Below are positions 39,206 through 47,949 of a stretch of 62,732 bases of DNA, piece by piece. A program made the position numbers and the translations under genes. The stretch is taken from the NCBI GenBank assembly GCA_001897515.1, contig MKTA01000023.1, positions 1-62,732 of the forward strand, written 5' to 3'. This DNA comes from Bacteroidetes bacterium 41-46. GTDB taxonomy: Bacteria; Bacteroidota; Bacteroidia; Bacteroidales; UBA932. The notes below the pieces were generated by a model, which was not told the DNA's origin, did not search any database, and worked only from the letters and a program-made list of their open reading frames with translations. The first letter of the stretch is position 1, and every line of letters starts with the position of its first letter.

Positions 39206-39688
39206 TCAAAACAACCAGATCTTAAAGAAATAGAATGCAATCACGAATGTAACCATCAGCTTAAGTCCTACACCAAGCAGAAAACCGATGAATGAGCCAA
39301 TTGCAGATCGGAATGCTTTGTCGCCGGGGGTGCCGCTGAGTAGTTCACCGGCAAGGGCGCCAAAGAAGGGGCCTATGATTATTCCCAACGGACCAAGAAA
39401 GAGTCCCACAATAACACCGGCAATTGCACCTCTTTCGCCAGCCTTACTTCCGCCAAACTTTCTGGTACCCCAAATGGGAACAATATAGTCAAGTATTGTT
39501 ACCAGAAGGGCAAGCCCGGCCATTGTCCATAAAACCTCAGGAGAGACATGGGCAACAGACGTAAAGTGGAGCAATATAAGTGCTCCAAAAGCAAGTGGCG
39601 GTCCGGGAAGAACGGGCAGAAAACACCCAAAAAGTGCTACAATCAATAGTACAATCCCGGCAATTAATAGGAATATGTCAAGTCCCAT
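39206..39688 (-). CDS. DUF456 membrane protein
   Basis: 160 residues with four transmembrane helices. GCFLPVLPGPPLAFGALIL at the start and YIVPIWGTRKFGGSKAGERG in the middle are DUF456 hallmarks, followed by Gly-rich helices (GVIVGLFLGPLGIIIGPFFG). No known function. Divergent from the next gene. Confidence 0.9.
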   Translation of the reverse strand: MGLDIFLLIAGIVLLIVALFGCFLPVLPGPPLAFGALILLHFTSVAHVSPEVLWTMAGLALLVTILDYIVPIWGTRKFGGSKAGERGAIAGVIVGLFLGPLGIIIGPFFGALAGELLSGTPGDKAFRSAIGSFIGFLLGVGLKLMVTFVIAFYFFKIWLF

Positions 39689-39749
39689 TTGAGTCAGATT
39701 TAGTATATTTACACGTTACGTATCAGTAAAATCAATAATAGGTAAATTT

Positions 39750-40292
39750 ATGAAAAAAAGAGAGATGTTATCATTATACACTCATGTTATTAAACTTACG
39801 CTTTCTGTAGTGCTTACAATTACATTTACAATAGCTGGGACCACACCTGCAAATTCACAGAACAAAACTGTAAACGAGAGCAAAACCTCAAATGAGCACA
39901 AACACACATATGACCCTGCACTTGCTGCAAAATATGGTGCAGATGATTATGGGATGAAAAGCTATACATTTGTGATTCTGCGTACCGGACCTAATAAGAC
40001 GGAGGACAAGGCTCTTCTGGCAGAGCTGTTCAAAAGCCATATGGAGAACATCAATAAGCTAGCCAGAGAGGGCAAGCTTATCATTGCCGGCCCAATGGGA
40101 AAGAACGAAAAACAGTACAGAGGAATTTTCGTACTCAACACAAATGACCATCATGAGGCAAGAGAGATGCTAAAGGGAGACAGAGCAATCGTAGAGGGAG
40201 TTTTTGAGGCCGACCTGTTTACATGGTACGGATCGGCTGCACTCCCTGCCTATCTTGAGGTCCACGAAAAAATAGCAAAGAGTAATCCATAA
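39750..40292 (+). CDS. Exported YCII-domain protein
   Basis: 180 residues. Signal peptide (LTLSVVLTITFTIAGTTPANS), then a YCII-like ferredoxin fold from about residue 75 with the conserved His in LFKSHMENINKLAREGKLI and GPMGKN. An exported version is unusual, as YCII proteins are normally cytosolic. 44 bases before the DUF438 gene and codirectional, so it may open the B12-sensor cluster or simply precede it. Confidence 0.8.
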   Translation: MKKREMLSLYTHVIKLTLSVVLTITFTIAGTTPANSQNKTVNESKTSNEHKHTYDPALAAKYGADDYGMKSYTFVILRTGPNKTEDKALLAELFKSHMENINKLAREGKLIIAGPMGKNEKQYRGIFVLNTNDHHEAREMLKGDRAIVEGVFEADLFTWYGSAALPAYLEVHEKIAKSNP

Positions 40293-40336
40293 AAATCTCT
40301 AAAAAAATCCCCAGAAATCTAGAATTAGCAATTTCA

Positions 40337-41560
40337 ATGAATATCATAAAAAGCGACAGAAATAAAATAGAGCAGCTGATTGCCTTCTCTACAGGAATGA
40401 TGAGTGGTGGCGATGGGAAGGAGTTGATTGAGAAACATAAAGAGGCACTCAATGGTATAACCCCTTATGACATGCTCTACCTTGAGGAGTACCAGATGCA
40501 GATGGGAATCACTGTCCCTGAAATCAAAAGGGATATAAATAAAATACTTAATGTTTTGTACGAATACCTGAAGGCATATGACTGGGAGCGGCCTGAGGAG
40601 GGGACTTTTTTGTACTATCTTATGCTTGAGAACAGGGCATTTGAGTTCCGCCTCAATACAATGAAAAAGATCCTCAAAGCCTACAAAGGGAGGGAGCTTG
40701 ATGAACTCGGCTCATTGAAGGCCGAACTTCTCCCCCACCTGGAGAGTTTTGCCGGATTTGAACCTCACTATGTAAAAAAAGAGAACATTCTTTTTCCATA
40801 TCTTGAAAAACACTGGAAAGAGTACAAACCGCTCAGGGTTATGTGGTCTCTGCACGACGACCTCCGCCGGATGATAAAAGAGCTTATCGGTCTTGCAAAA
40901 TCTGAGCAGAGCGAGTGGATGACACTCAACCGGGCTATCGGAAATTACTACTTTGGAGCCTTTGGAATGATTCAGAAGGAGGAGATAATTGTCTATCCCA
41001 TTGCGGCAGGCACAATTCCTAAAGAGGATTGGGCCGAGATGCACAGGCAGAGCTTTGAGTACCCGTTTCCATTTATTGACAGACCTACTCAGCCTGCAGA
41101 GGAGTCGGGCTCAGATACAAACATAGATATTCACTACTCAAACAGATTAGAAATAGAACTTAACGGTCCCGTATCAGACCAGTTCCTGCAACGTGCAACA
41201 ATGATATTTGACAGCCTACCGCTTGATATTACCTATGTTGACGAGAATGACAAGGTGAGGTATTTTAACAGGGCTAAAGACCGCTTTTTTCCTCGCTCTC
41301 CGGCAGTAATCGGCAGGGATGTCAGAAACTGCCATCCGCCTGAAAGCCTCCACGTAGTTGAGGAGATTGTAAATAAATTCAGAAGCGGAGAGAGGGATGA
41401 GGCCGAATTCTGGATTACCCTGAGAGGAAAATTTATTCATATCAGGTATTTTGCAGTGAGGAGTGAGAAGGGAAAGTATAAGGGGGTTCTTGAGGTTAGC
41501 CAGGATGTAACTGAGATAAGGAAACTTCAGGGGCAAAGAAGGCTTCTTGACTGGGAATGA
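40337..41560 (+). CDS. DUF438-hemerythrin-PAS protein
   Basis: 407 residues, cytosolic. N-terminal DUF438 domain (ALNGITPYDMLYLEEYQMQM), a hemerythrin-like four-helix domain with His ligands (LPHLESFAGFEPHYVKKENI and MWSLHDDLRRM), and a C-terminal PAS domain near residues 290-400 (ITYVDENDKVRYFNRAKDRF, IGRDVRNCHPP). Hemerythrin domains bind oxygen or NO at a di-iron site. Such proteins are implicated in redox or nitrosative sensing. It is followed 40 bases later by the B12-binding protein; together they suggest a signalling cluster with several sensors. Confidence 0.9.
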   Translation: MNIIKSDRNKIEQLIAFSTGMMSGGDGKELIEKHKEALNGITPYDMLYLEEYQMQMGITVPEIKRDINKILNVLYEYLKAYDWERPEEGTFLYYLMLENRAFEFRLNTMKKILKAYKGRELDELGSLKAELLPHLESFAGFEPHYVKKENILFPYLEKHWKEYKPLRVMWSLHDDLRRMIKELIGLAKSEQSEWMTLNRAIGNYYFGAFGMIQKEEIIVYPIAAGTIPKEDWAEMHRQSFEYPFPFIDRPTQPAEESGSDTNIDIHYSNRLEIELNGPVSDQFLQRATMIFDSLPLDITYVDENDKVRYFNRAKDRFFPRSPAVIGRDVRNCHPPESLHVVEEIVNKFRSGERDEAEFWITLRGKFIHIRYFAVRSEKGKYKGVLEVSQDVTEIRKLQGQRRLLDWE

Positions 41561-41600
41561 ATATTTTTTCCTAACTTAGAAGAGGTTAAAAAACAACATT

Positions 41601-42263
41601 ATGAACAGACAAAGCTCAAACAACGAATTGCTCCCAATACTACTCAACGGAGACAGAAACAGGGGGCTTGAGGTGGTTAACAGATTGCTGGAAGAGGGCA
41701 AGGATGTCATAACCATATATGAAGGGGTAATTAAGCCTGCTATGTACGAAGTGGGAGAGCTTTGGGAAGAGGGAAAGATAAGCGTGGCATCTGAACACCT
41801 TGCATCCGCAATTGTTGAGACTCTTTTAGGACACCTCTACTACAGGATAATAAAGAACTCCGGAACAAATAAGATGGTTGTTGTTGTAACATCAGTTGAA
41901 GATGAGGTTCACCAGATAGGGGCAAAGATGGTATCAGATATGTTTGAGATACATGGATGGACTTCGCACTTTCTGGGAGCAAACACACCAATAGATGAAC
42001 TCCTGGATTTTGTTACAAAAGTAAATCCTACAATTATCGGACTTTCTATGAGTATTGATCTTCACACAAGGAATCTTGAAAAAACAATTTTGAAAATTCG
42101 TGAGAGAATCCCTGAGATGCCAATTCTTATAGGTGGACAGGGACTTCACGAAGAGGGCAAAGAGATAATGTTAAAACACAATGGAGTTCTGTATTTAAAA
42201 GATTTGCAAGCCCTGGAAAAATTCCTTAATCAAGCTCATTATGAAAAGGACAGGCCTAATTAA
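41601..42263 (+). CDS. Cobalamin-binding protein with CarH-type light-sensing motif
   Basis: 220 residues, no DNA-binding domain. A helical cap (about 1-85) carries Trp55 followed nine residues later by Glu65-His66 (LWEEGKISVASEH), which is the W-x9-EH motif that marks light-sensing adenosylcobalamin proteins such as CarH and LitR. The Rossmann domain has E102-x-H104-x-x-G107 (EVHQIG; His104 would be the lower axial Co ligand), SMS at 149-151 and GGQG near 178. In CarH light breaks the Co-C bond and changes oligomer state; here the same change would have to be passed to a partner. The kinase gene overlaps its end by 23 bases, so the two are coupled. Light sensing is inferred from the motif. 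Confidence 0.85.
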   Translation: MNRQSSNNELLPILLNGDRNRGLEVVNRLLEEGKDVITIYEGVIKPAMYEVGELWEEGKISVASEHLASAIVETLLGHLYYRIIKNSGTNKMVVVVTSVEDEVHQIGAKMVSDMFEIHGWTSHFLGANTPIDELLDFVTKVNPTIIGLSMSIDLHTRNLEKTILKIRERIPEMPILIGGQGLHEEGKEIMLKHNGVLYLKDLQALEKFLNQAHYEKDRPN

Positions 42264-43371
42264 TAACATCTTAACAAATTGGAGGAACGAGTTTAAACTC
42301 TCAGTAGCCGAGAGCCCCTCCATCTATATAGCACTTTTTAATGTGAGCGGAGAGCTTGTCTTTGCCAACAAAACAATTAAGAAGACCTTCAACTCCTCTT
42401 TAACACCAGCCGGTAATTTTCTAAACCCCTCTTTTAACAAGCTTGTCAAAAAGGAGGCAAAAGAAACGACTATCTATACAGGCTATGTTACTCTTGGAAG
42501 CTATGATACTGAGAACATCTCACTACTTGGGAGGTTTTACAGAAAGGGCGATGAGATTCTTTTTATAGGAGGGGTTGATTCGCAGCAACTCCTTGAGCAG
42601 AATAAATTACTCTATAATCTCAATTCGGAGATAAACAATCTCCAGAGACAACTGGTTAAAGAGAAATCACTTCTGGAGGAGGCAAATGCCGCAAAAGATA
42701 AATTCTTCTCAATTCTTGCACACGATCTTAAAAACCCTTTTAATTCACTTTTGGGATTTTCCGACTATCTCATTGAGAATTTCAGGGAGATGGAGCAGGA
42801 GGAGATAGAGGAGCAGCTGACAATGATGAGAGACTCCATCAGGCAGACATTCAATCTTCTGGAAGACCTTTTAACATGGTCAAAAGCACAGAGAGGGAAA
42901 TTGAACTGCAAACCTGAACTGATAAAAATTAAAGAAATTTGTCAGGAGGTAAGAGGAGCCCTCAGCTCAATGGCAGAAGAGAAGGAGATTGAAATTAACC
43001 TCTCTGCCGGCGACGGTGCCGAGATTTATGCGGATCCGAATATGCTTAAAACCATAATGAGAAATCTCCTCTCCAATGCGATAAAATTCTCGTTCAGAGG
43101 GGGTAAAATTTCAACCTCATTTGAGATAGAGGGGAATTATTACAAAGTGGCCGTCCATGACAATGGTACAGGAATCTCAATTGAGAATCAGGTTAGGCTA
43201 TGGAATCTTGCAGGGCAACATACAACTCGGGGTACTGCAGATGAATCCGGGACGGGGCTTGGCTTGTTAATTTGCAAAGAGTTTGTTGAAGCTCACGATG
43301 GTAAGATCTGGGTAGAGAGCGAAGAGGGAAAGGGCAGCACCTTCTCATTCAAACTGCCTTTAAAAAAATGA
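42241..43371 (+). CDS. Sensor histidine kinase coupled to the B12 protein
   Basis: 376 residues, cytosolic. N-terminal PAS-like part (YIALFNVSGELVFANKTIKK), a coiled coil near 115-150, HisKA with His161 (SILAHDLKNPFNSLLG) and complete HATPase (NLLSNAIKFS, HDNGTGIS, GTGLGL). No response regulator follows, so its target is elsewhere. Start lies 23 bases inside the B12 gene, a strong sign that the two products work together. Confidence 0.93.
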   Translation: MKRTGLINNILTNWRNEFKLSVAESPSIYIALFNVSGELVFANKTIKKTFNSSLTPAGNFLNPSFNKLVKKEAKETTIYTGYVTLGSYDTENISLLGRFYRKGDEILFIGGVDSQQLLEQNKLLYNLNSEINNLQRQLVKEKSLLEEANAAKDKFFSILAHDLKNPFNSLLGFSDYLIENFREMEQEEIEEQLTMMRDSIRQTFNLLEDLLTWSKAQRGKLNCKPELIKIKEICQEVRGALSSMAEEKEIEINLSAGDGAEIYADPNMLKTIMRNLLSNAIKFSFRGGKISTSFEIEGNYYKVAVHDNGTGISIENQVRLWNLAGQHTTRGTADESGTGLGLLICKEFVEAHDGKIWVESEEGKGSTFSFKLPLKK

Positions 43372-43403
43372 GATGACAAAAATTAACCTTAAATATTTCA
43401 GAT

Positions 43404-44483
43404 ATGGACTCTTTTTGGGGATATTTAGCACCACTCATAATTATTATCGGAATAACAATACTACATCTGCTTCTTCCGGCCAGGTGGCTTAAAGGGTACA
43501 TCAACAGACCCGGCAGTGAAGAGAAGAGCATTTACAGACTTAACGGACTTCTTGTTCTGGCATTCTCTGTGGCGATATGGTTCTCTTTATGCAACTACGG
43601 GAACCTGTCATATAACTGGCTCTATCTTCACAGATGGGAGGGGTTGGCAGGAGCATTCTTCACAGGGCTAATATTCACTGCATTAGTAGTATTCAGGTAC
43701 AAACCGGTAAGAAAAAACCTCCTTGCCGATATCTTTCTGGGCAGAGCGGAGAACATTAAACTTCTTAACGGTAGAGTTGATGCAAAGATGTGGCTGTATA
43801 TGGTTGGTGCCGTAATGCTGGAGCTCAACGTACTCAGCTTTGCTGCTCACCACAATATGACTTTTGGCCCGGAGGCATCCGCAGGTGTACTTACCGCTAC
43901 ACTCCTTATAACCTGGTTTGTCACAGAGTATATGTTCTTTGAGAGAGTGCACCTCTACACATACGATATATTTGCTGAGCGGGTGGGATTCAAACTGGGA
44001 TGGGGATGTCTGGTCTTCTATCCTTTCTTCTACACTATTCCGCTCTGGTCAACTGTCCATCTGCCGGACCCTGGACTCTCATCGTTCTACTATATTCTTC
44101 CCGTCATAATTTTCTTCACGGGATGGGGACTCGCTCGGGGAGCAAATATGCAGAAGTATCACTTCAAAAGAGACCCGAACAAGAGATTTTTATGGATTAA
44201 ACCTGAAAGTATTACCGACGGAAAAAACACCCTTTTGGCAAATGGCTTCTGGGGTAAATCAAGACATATCAATTATTTGGGAGAGATTCTGATGGCTAGC
44301 GGCATTGTACTAGCAACAGGTTATCCCGATATTATATGGCCTTGGCTCTACCCCCTCTACTATATATTGCTCCTCTTCACCCGCGAATGGGATGATGACC
44401 GCCGGTGTGCCGCTAAATATGGCGAACTCTGGAGCGAATACAAAAAGAGAGTTAAATACAGAATTATACCGTTTGTATATTAA
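43404..44483 (+). CDS. ERG4/ERG24-type sterol reductase homologue
   Basis: 359 residues with about nine transmembrane helices. C-terminal signature of the family: LLANGFWGKSRHINYLGEIL, then the acidic DDDRRC, AKYGELWSEYKKRVKYR and final IIPFVY. Eukaryotic members reduce sterol delta-14 or delta-24(28) double bonds with NADPH. A Bacteroidales bacterium is not expected to make sterols, so the substrate may be another polyprenoid or an exogenous sterol. 32 bases after the kinase, codirectional; may be an output gene of the B12-sensor cluster. Confidence 0.85.
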   Translation: MDSFWGYLAPLIIIIGITILHLLLPARWLKGYINRPGSEEKSIYRLNGLLVLAFSVAIWFSLCNYGNLSYNWLYLHRWEGLAGAFFTGLIFTALVVFRYKPVRKNLLADIFLGRAENIKLLNGRVDAKMWLYMVGAVMLELNVLSFAAHHNMTFGPEASAGVLTATLLITWFVTEYMFFERVHLYTYDIFAERVGFKLGWGCLVFYPFFYTIPLWSTVHLPDPGLSSFYYILPVIIFFTGWGLARGANMQKYHFKRDPNKRFLWIKPESITDGKNTLLANGFWGKSRHINYLGEILMASGIVLATGYPDIIWPWLYPLYYILLLFTREWDDDRRCAAKYGELWSEYKKRVKYRIIPFVY

Positions 44484-44516
44484 CCGCTTACAAATTAGAT
44501 TTTTGACTACTAGCCG

Positions 44517-44540
44517 TTTGACACTTAACCCCTGGGGTAA
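44517..44540. repeat. Single arm E of the CCCCAGGGG family
   Basis: TTTGACACTTAACCCCTGGG and the following GTAA are preceded by TAGCCG, as in the right-hand arms of the two-armed copies. No left arm was found before it. The arm encodes the terminal YPRG residues and stop of the SDR gene. Confidence 0.75.
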
Positions 44541-45337
44541 ATTCGTGCTGTGTTGTCACCCATAATCTTCACGGCAAGTTTGCGTGAGAGGAGTCTGTGC
44601 ATAAAGAGTGAGGCGATCTTGTTACCTCTTCCACAAATAAATGATGGTGTTGTTCCTAACCTTTTCAGGCACTCCCGGGCGACATCCTCCGGTTTTTGAA
44701 CCTTGGGTGCAAAAATTGAACTCTTTGCCGGGTTTGAATTTATGTAATTGGGTGTAGCTGTGGCACCGGCACAGCATGCAATTACATCCACACCCCTGCT
44801 CCTCCACTCGTACCATAAGCCCTCGGCCAATACCCTTCCAAAGGCTTTGGTTGCTGAATAGAGAGAGATCCCTCCGCTCCCCTGCAGACCGGCCATTGAG
44901 GAGACCACAATCACCGCTCCCCTCCCCCTGCCGGCCATTTTACCGCCCAGAATATGCAGGAGTTTTGCCTGTGTAGTGATATTTACCTGAACGGCTCTGT
45001 CAATTTCAGAGATTTCCATCTCCGGATAAGGCCCTATAGGCGATACGGCAGCATTATAGACAAGCACATCAACTTGCAGAGATGCTATCTCAAGAAAGCC
45101 GGTTATTGAATCTGCAGCTGCCGGGTCTGACAGATCACACTGAAGTGTATAAACCTTTACACCGTAAGACTCCTCTATGGCTGTTGCCAGATTGGTAAGC
45201 TTATCATACCCTCTTGCTACCAAAACGAGCTCCATCCCATTTGCGGCAAGCTCCTTTGCAAACGCCGCCCCAATCCCTTCTGATGCACCCGCAACCAGTG
45301 CCACCTTACCGTACACCCTTTTTTTGTAAGTATTCAT
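44525..45337 (-). CDS. Short-chain dehydrogenase/reductase
   Basis: 270 residues. Cofactor motif GASEGIG (GxxxGxG), NAAVS (NNAG-like), catalytic Ser in VVSSMAG and YSATK, all in the usual order; a classical SDR. VARGYDKL after strand 2 suggests NADP(H). Ends in YPRG from repeat arm E, replacing what should be a longer C-terminus by comparison with typical 260-280-residue members only slightly. Convergent with the sterol-reductase-like gene. Substrate unknown. Confidence 0.9.
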   Translation of the reverse strand: MNTYKKRVYGKVALVAGASEGIGAAFAKELAANGMELVLVARGYDKLTNLATAIEESYGVKVYTLQCDLSDPAAADSITGFLEIASLQVDVLVYNAAVSPIGPYPEMEISEIDRAVQVNITTQAKLLHILGGKMAGRGRGAVIVVSSMAGLQGSGGISLYSATKAFGRVLAEGLWYEWRSRGVDVIACCAGATATPNYINSNPAKSSIFAPKVQKPEDVARECLKRLGTTPSFICGRGNKIASLFMHRLLSRKLAVKIMGDNTARIYPRG

Positions 45338-45382
45338 TGGTGTAGATTTATTTTTTTAATACAATAAATATACATATTATTT

Positions 45383-45475
45383 GCTGACCAATAAGGCTTT
45401 CTGATACACCTCCCCGTTATACGGGGGCCCCCTCCCTCCTCGGGCGCGAGGTATCTGAAAGCCTTATTGGTCAGC
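45383..45475. repeat. Inverted-repeat element with nested hairpin
   Basis: Arms 45383-45407 and 45451-45475 match at 24 of 25 positions (GCTGACCAATAAGGCTTTC in the left arm). The 43-base centre is GC-rich and holds a second hairpin, CCCCGT-TAT-ACGGGG at 45412-45426. It is unrelated in sequence to the CCCCAGGGG family and has no T tract to make it a terminator. Confidence 0.85.
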
Positions 45476-45513
45476 TATTTCTGATAAAATTACACAAAAA
45501 ATAAGATGAAAAT

Positions 45514-46587
45514 CTACACCGCAGATGCCTTACGGAATCCATCCATCAGGTTGCGGATAGTCTCCTTAACAGTAATGATTTTGTCGGCCTTAAAGGCATT
45601 GCTGCCCGCAAAGGCGTACCCTTTTGAGAAGTTGCCTTTGTAAGCATTGTATAGTGCTTTGATGATACAGTACGGACTTTTTGTATAGTCGCAGGTTCTG
45701 ATGCAGTGATAGGGACAGCCGTTTGGTTTTTCGCGGCCCTCCTTCACACTCTGGATGAATTTGCTGAAGATTGCACGGCCCGGCATACCTACAGGGCTCT
45801 TAATAATCTCAACATCTTGCTCAGTTGCGTTAATGTAAGCCTCCTTGAATGCAGGCGAGGCGTCGCACTCCTCAGTGGTAACAAAGATTGAACCCATCTG
45901 CACAGCCGATGCACCCATATCAAGAACTCTCTTCATCCCTTCGCCGTCGTAAATGCCGCCTCCGGCAATGATTGGAATCTTGCAGTTGTTCTTCTCCTCA
46001 ACTTCCTTAATGGTATGTACCAGTTCCGGAAGCAGTTGCTCAAGTGAGTAGTTCTGGTCTTCAATCTGCTCCTCTTTATAGCCGAGGTGCCCGCCCGCTT
46101 TTGGCCCTTCAAGAACGATTGCGTCAGGAATATAGTTATAGTTCTTAATCCACTTTTCACAAATAATAAGTGCAGCCCTTGCAGAGGATACAATTGGAAC
46201 AAGCTTTGTCTGTGAGTCTTTTGTAAGAAACGACGGGAGATCAAGTGGTAGTCCGGCTCCGGAAAATATTACATCTGCCTTTGAGGCTATAGCAGTCTTG
46301 ACCATATCGGAAAAATTGGTCAAAGCCACCATGATATTTACGCCGATAACACCTTTTGCCTTCTCTTTTGCAAGTCTTAACTCCTCCCTGAGTCCAAGAA
46401 TTGATGCCTCAGCAAAATCTTTTGACATCTGTTTATAAAGGAGTCCCAGCCCTGCACATGAAATTACACCCACGCCTCCCTCATTTGCAACTGCAGAGGC
46501 CAGACCATTCAAAGAAATACCTACACCCATTCCTCCCTGCACTATAGGGACAGACAATTTAAGGTTACCAATGGAGAAATTGTTCAT
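45514..46587 (-). CDS. Nitronate monooxygenase-like flavin oxidoreductase
   Basis: 357 residues, TIM barrel of the 2-nitropropane dioxygenase family: PIVQGGMGVGIS at the start, DVIFSGAGLP, IVLEGPKAGGHLGY with the conserved His, IPIIAGGGIYDG and AVQMGSIF for FMN binding. A C-terminal segment has four cysteines in CPYHCIRTCDYTKSPYC, which recurs in a Bacteroidota branch that may bind metal. Could be an enoyl-reductase type instead. Monocistronic. Confidence 0.9.
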   Translation of the reverse strand: MNNFSIGNLKLSVPIVQGGMGVGISLNGLASAVANEGGVGVISCAGLGLLYKQMSKDFAEASILGLREELRLAKEKAKGVIGVNIMVALTNFSDMVKTAIASKADVIFSGAGLPLDLPSFLTKDSQTKLVPIVSSARAALIICEKWIKNYNYIPDAIVLEGPKAGGHLGYKEEQIEDQNYSLEQLLPELVHTIKEVEEKNNCKIPIIAGGGIYDGEGMKRVLDMGASAVQMGSIFVTTEECDASPAFKEAYINATEQDVEIIKSPVGMPGRAIFSKFIQSVKEGREKPNGCPYHCIRTCDYTKSPYCIIKALYNAYKGNFSKGYAFAGSNAFKADKIITVKETIRNLMDGFRKASAV

Positions 46588-46627
46588 TCAGTTTTTTCCC
46601 GGCAAGATAGTGCAAAATAATTACACT

Positions 46628-47515
46628 TTATCTTTTTTCTCTCTTCTCCGGAGCACTTTCTCTCCTCTCAAGAGGTAACACTCCTGCCATCTCACCTATA
46701 ACGTTCACTAACTCAGAACCGGCAGGAATAACAATTTTTGCATTTTTCTCGAGCGAAGCCTCAAGAGTCTCCAGTTTTTTCAACAACTGAGCATTCCCCA
46801 CAAAATATTTATCCGCAGCTTCGTTAACCAGCCTGATTGCTTCAGCGTCACCCTCGGCATTAAGAATCTTAGACTGCTTAATCCCCTCAGCCTCCTTGAT
46901 CTTAGCCCTCTTTACACCATCTGCAACTGTCTCAGCCGCTGTAGCCGAGTCAATAGCGGCAATCTTCTCATTCTCGGCCTTAACAACCTTGTTCATGGTC
47001 TCCTGAACATCCTTTGGCGGGTCAATCTGCTTAAGTTCAGTTCTTACTATCTCAATACCCCAGTCCTTTGTTTCAGTATGTAAAGTCTTGTATAGTTCAG
47101 CATTGATTTTGCCCCTCTCGCTGTTTGCCGATTTAAGCGTAAGTGTACCGATAATATTACGCAATGTAGTCCTTGCGAGGTTAACTATCTGCCACTTAAA
47201 GTTGTTAACATTATAAATAGAACCCTTAACGGACTCCTCATCTGACTTGACCCTGAAATAGACCTGAGCATCCACACTTGCATTCAGATTATCGTTAGTA
47301 ATAATCTCCTGCGGCTCCGCATCCACCATCTGCTCCGTCACATTTACAACATAGATTCTGTCAATAATCGGAATAATCCAGTGAAAGCCAGGAGTTGCAA
47401 ACCTCCTGTACTTACCAAGTCTTTCAATAAGCCCCCTTTGAGTAGGCCTAACGATCCTGATCCCGGCTGCAAATATGAGCAGCACAATGGGAATAATTAA
47501 ATACCAGTAGTTCAT
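46628..47515 (-). CDS. SPFH/band 7 membrane protein, stomatin-like
   Basis: 295 residues. One N-terminal membrane helix (WYLIIPIVLLIFAAGIRIV), band 7 domain with RPTQRGLIERLGKYRR and EMVDAEPQEI-like core, then a coiled coil rich in Ala/Glu (ERAKIKEAEGIKQ region) and a conserved end. It probably forms a large ring or membrane microdomain scaffold. A NfeD partner is not seen next to it. Confidence 0.93.
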   Translation of the reverse strand: MNYWYLIIPIVLLIFAAGIRIVRPTQRGLIERLGKYRRFATPGFHWIIPIIDRIYVVNVTEQMVDAEPQEIITNDNLNASVDAQVYFRVKSDEESVKGSIYNVNNFKWQIVNLARTTLRNIIGTLTLKSANSERGKINAELYKTLHTETKDWGIEIVRTELKQIDPPKDVQETMNKVVKAENEKIAAIDSATAAETVADGVKRAKIKEAEGIKQSKILNAEGDAEAIRLVNEAADKYFVGNAQLLKKLETLEASLEKNAKIVIPAGSELVNVIGEMAGVLPLERRESAPEKREKR

Positions 47516-47606
47516 TGTAACAAATATTTGTGAATGTTATTTGAAACGTAAGGTACGCAAAAAACAGACACAACAACTCTCGCTTTGCCTCTCGCCTCAG
47601 AGTGGC

Positions 47607-47789
47607 TGTATGTCATTGCTGAAGGTTGTATCCCTGTTCTGGTTAGGGCGGTTATGTTACCATTGGAGTCGTAGGTTATCCCCTGTTCGTTGTTTGAACC
47701 GTAATTATAACGGTAACTCTGTTCGCTGCCTCCGTTGTGTCTCCATTTTACGGCACTGATATTGCCGGAGTACTGGGCTGTCGCTCCGC
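47607..47789 (-). pseudogene. Internal Rhs fragment with a 36-base deletion
   Basis: 183 bases nearly identical (about two substitutions seen by eye) to 51898-52116 of the Rhs core gene, but lacking 36 bases of it after GTTTGAACCG. Both ends fall inside the core, so this is a recent duplicate fragment with no start or stop of its own. Confidence 0.85.
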
Positions 47790-47924
47790 AATAAAGTTAA
47801 GATTTGCCGGTCTATCTCTTTAAGCAAGATGTGATAAAAAAGATGCCCTTTCAAACATCCTTTATGCAATTGATGCTTTTATAAAAAGCGTGAAGCTGAA
47901 AAATTTAGCTGCACTATAAAGCAA

Positions 47925-47948
47925 GAAGCCCGGACTTGCCGGGTTTTC
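47925..47948 (-). terminator. Hairpin at the end of the Rhs toxin region
   Basis: Stem CCCGG/CCGGG with a 5-base loop, extended by A-T pairs, immediately after the stop at 47950. T-rich sequence follows on both strands (TTTTCTTT on plus, CTTCTTGCTTT on minus). Confidence 0.6.
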
Positions 47949-47949
47949 T

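Noticed and set aside
41561..41600. A cobalamin riboswitch before the B12-binding gene
   Set aside because: The 40-base gap has no room for and no sign of a B12 box.
45383..45475. Terminator of the nitronate monooxygenase-like gene
   Set aside because: Stem is long with a long loop and there is no T run on either side.
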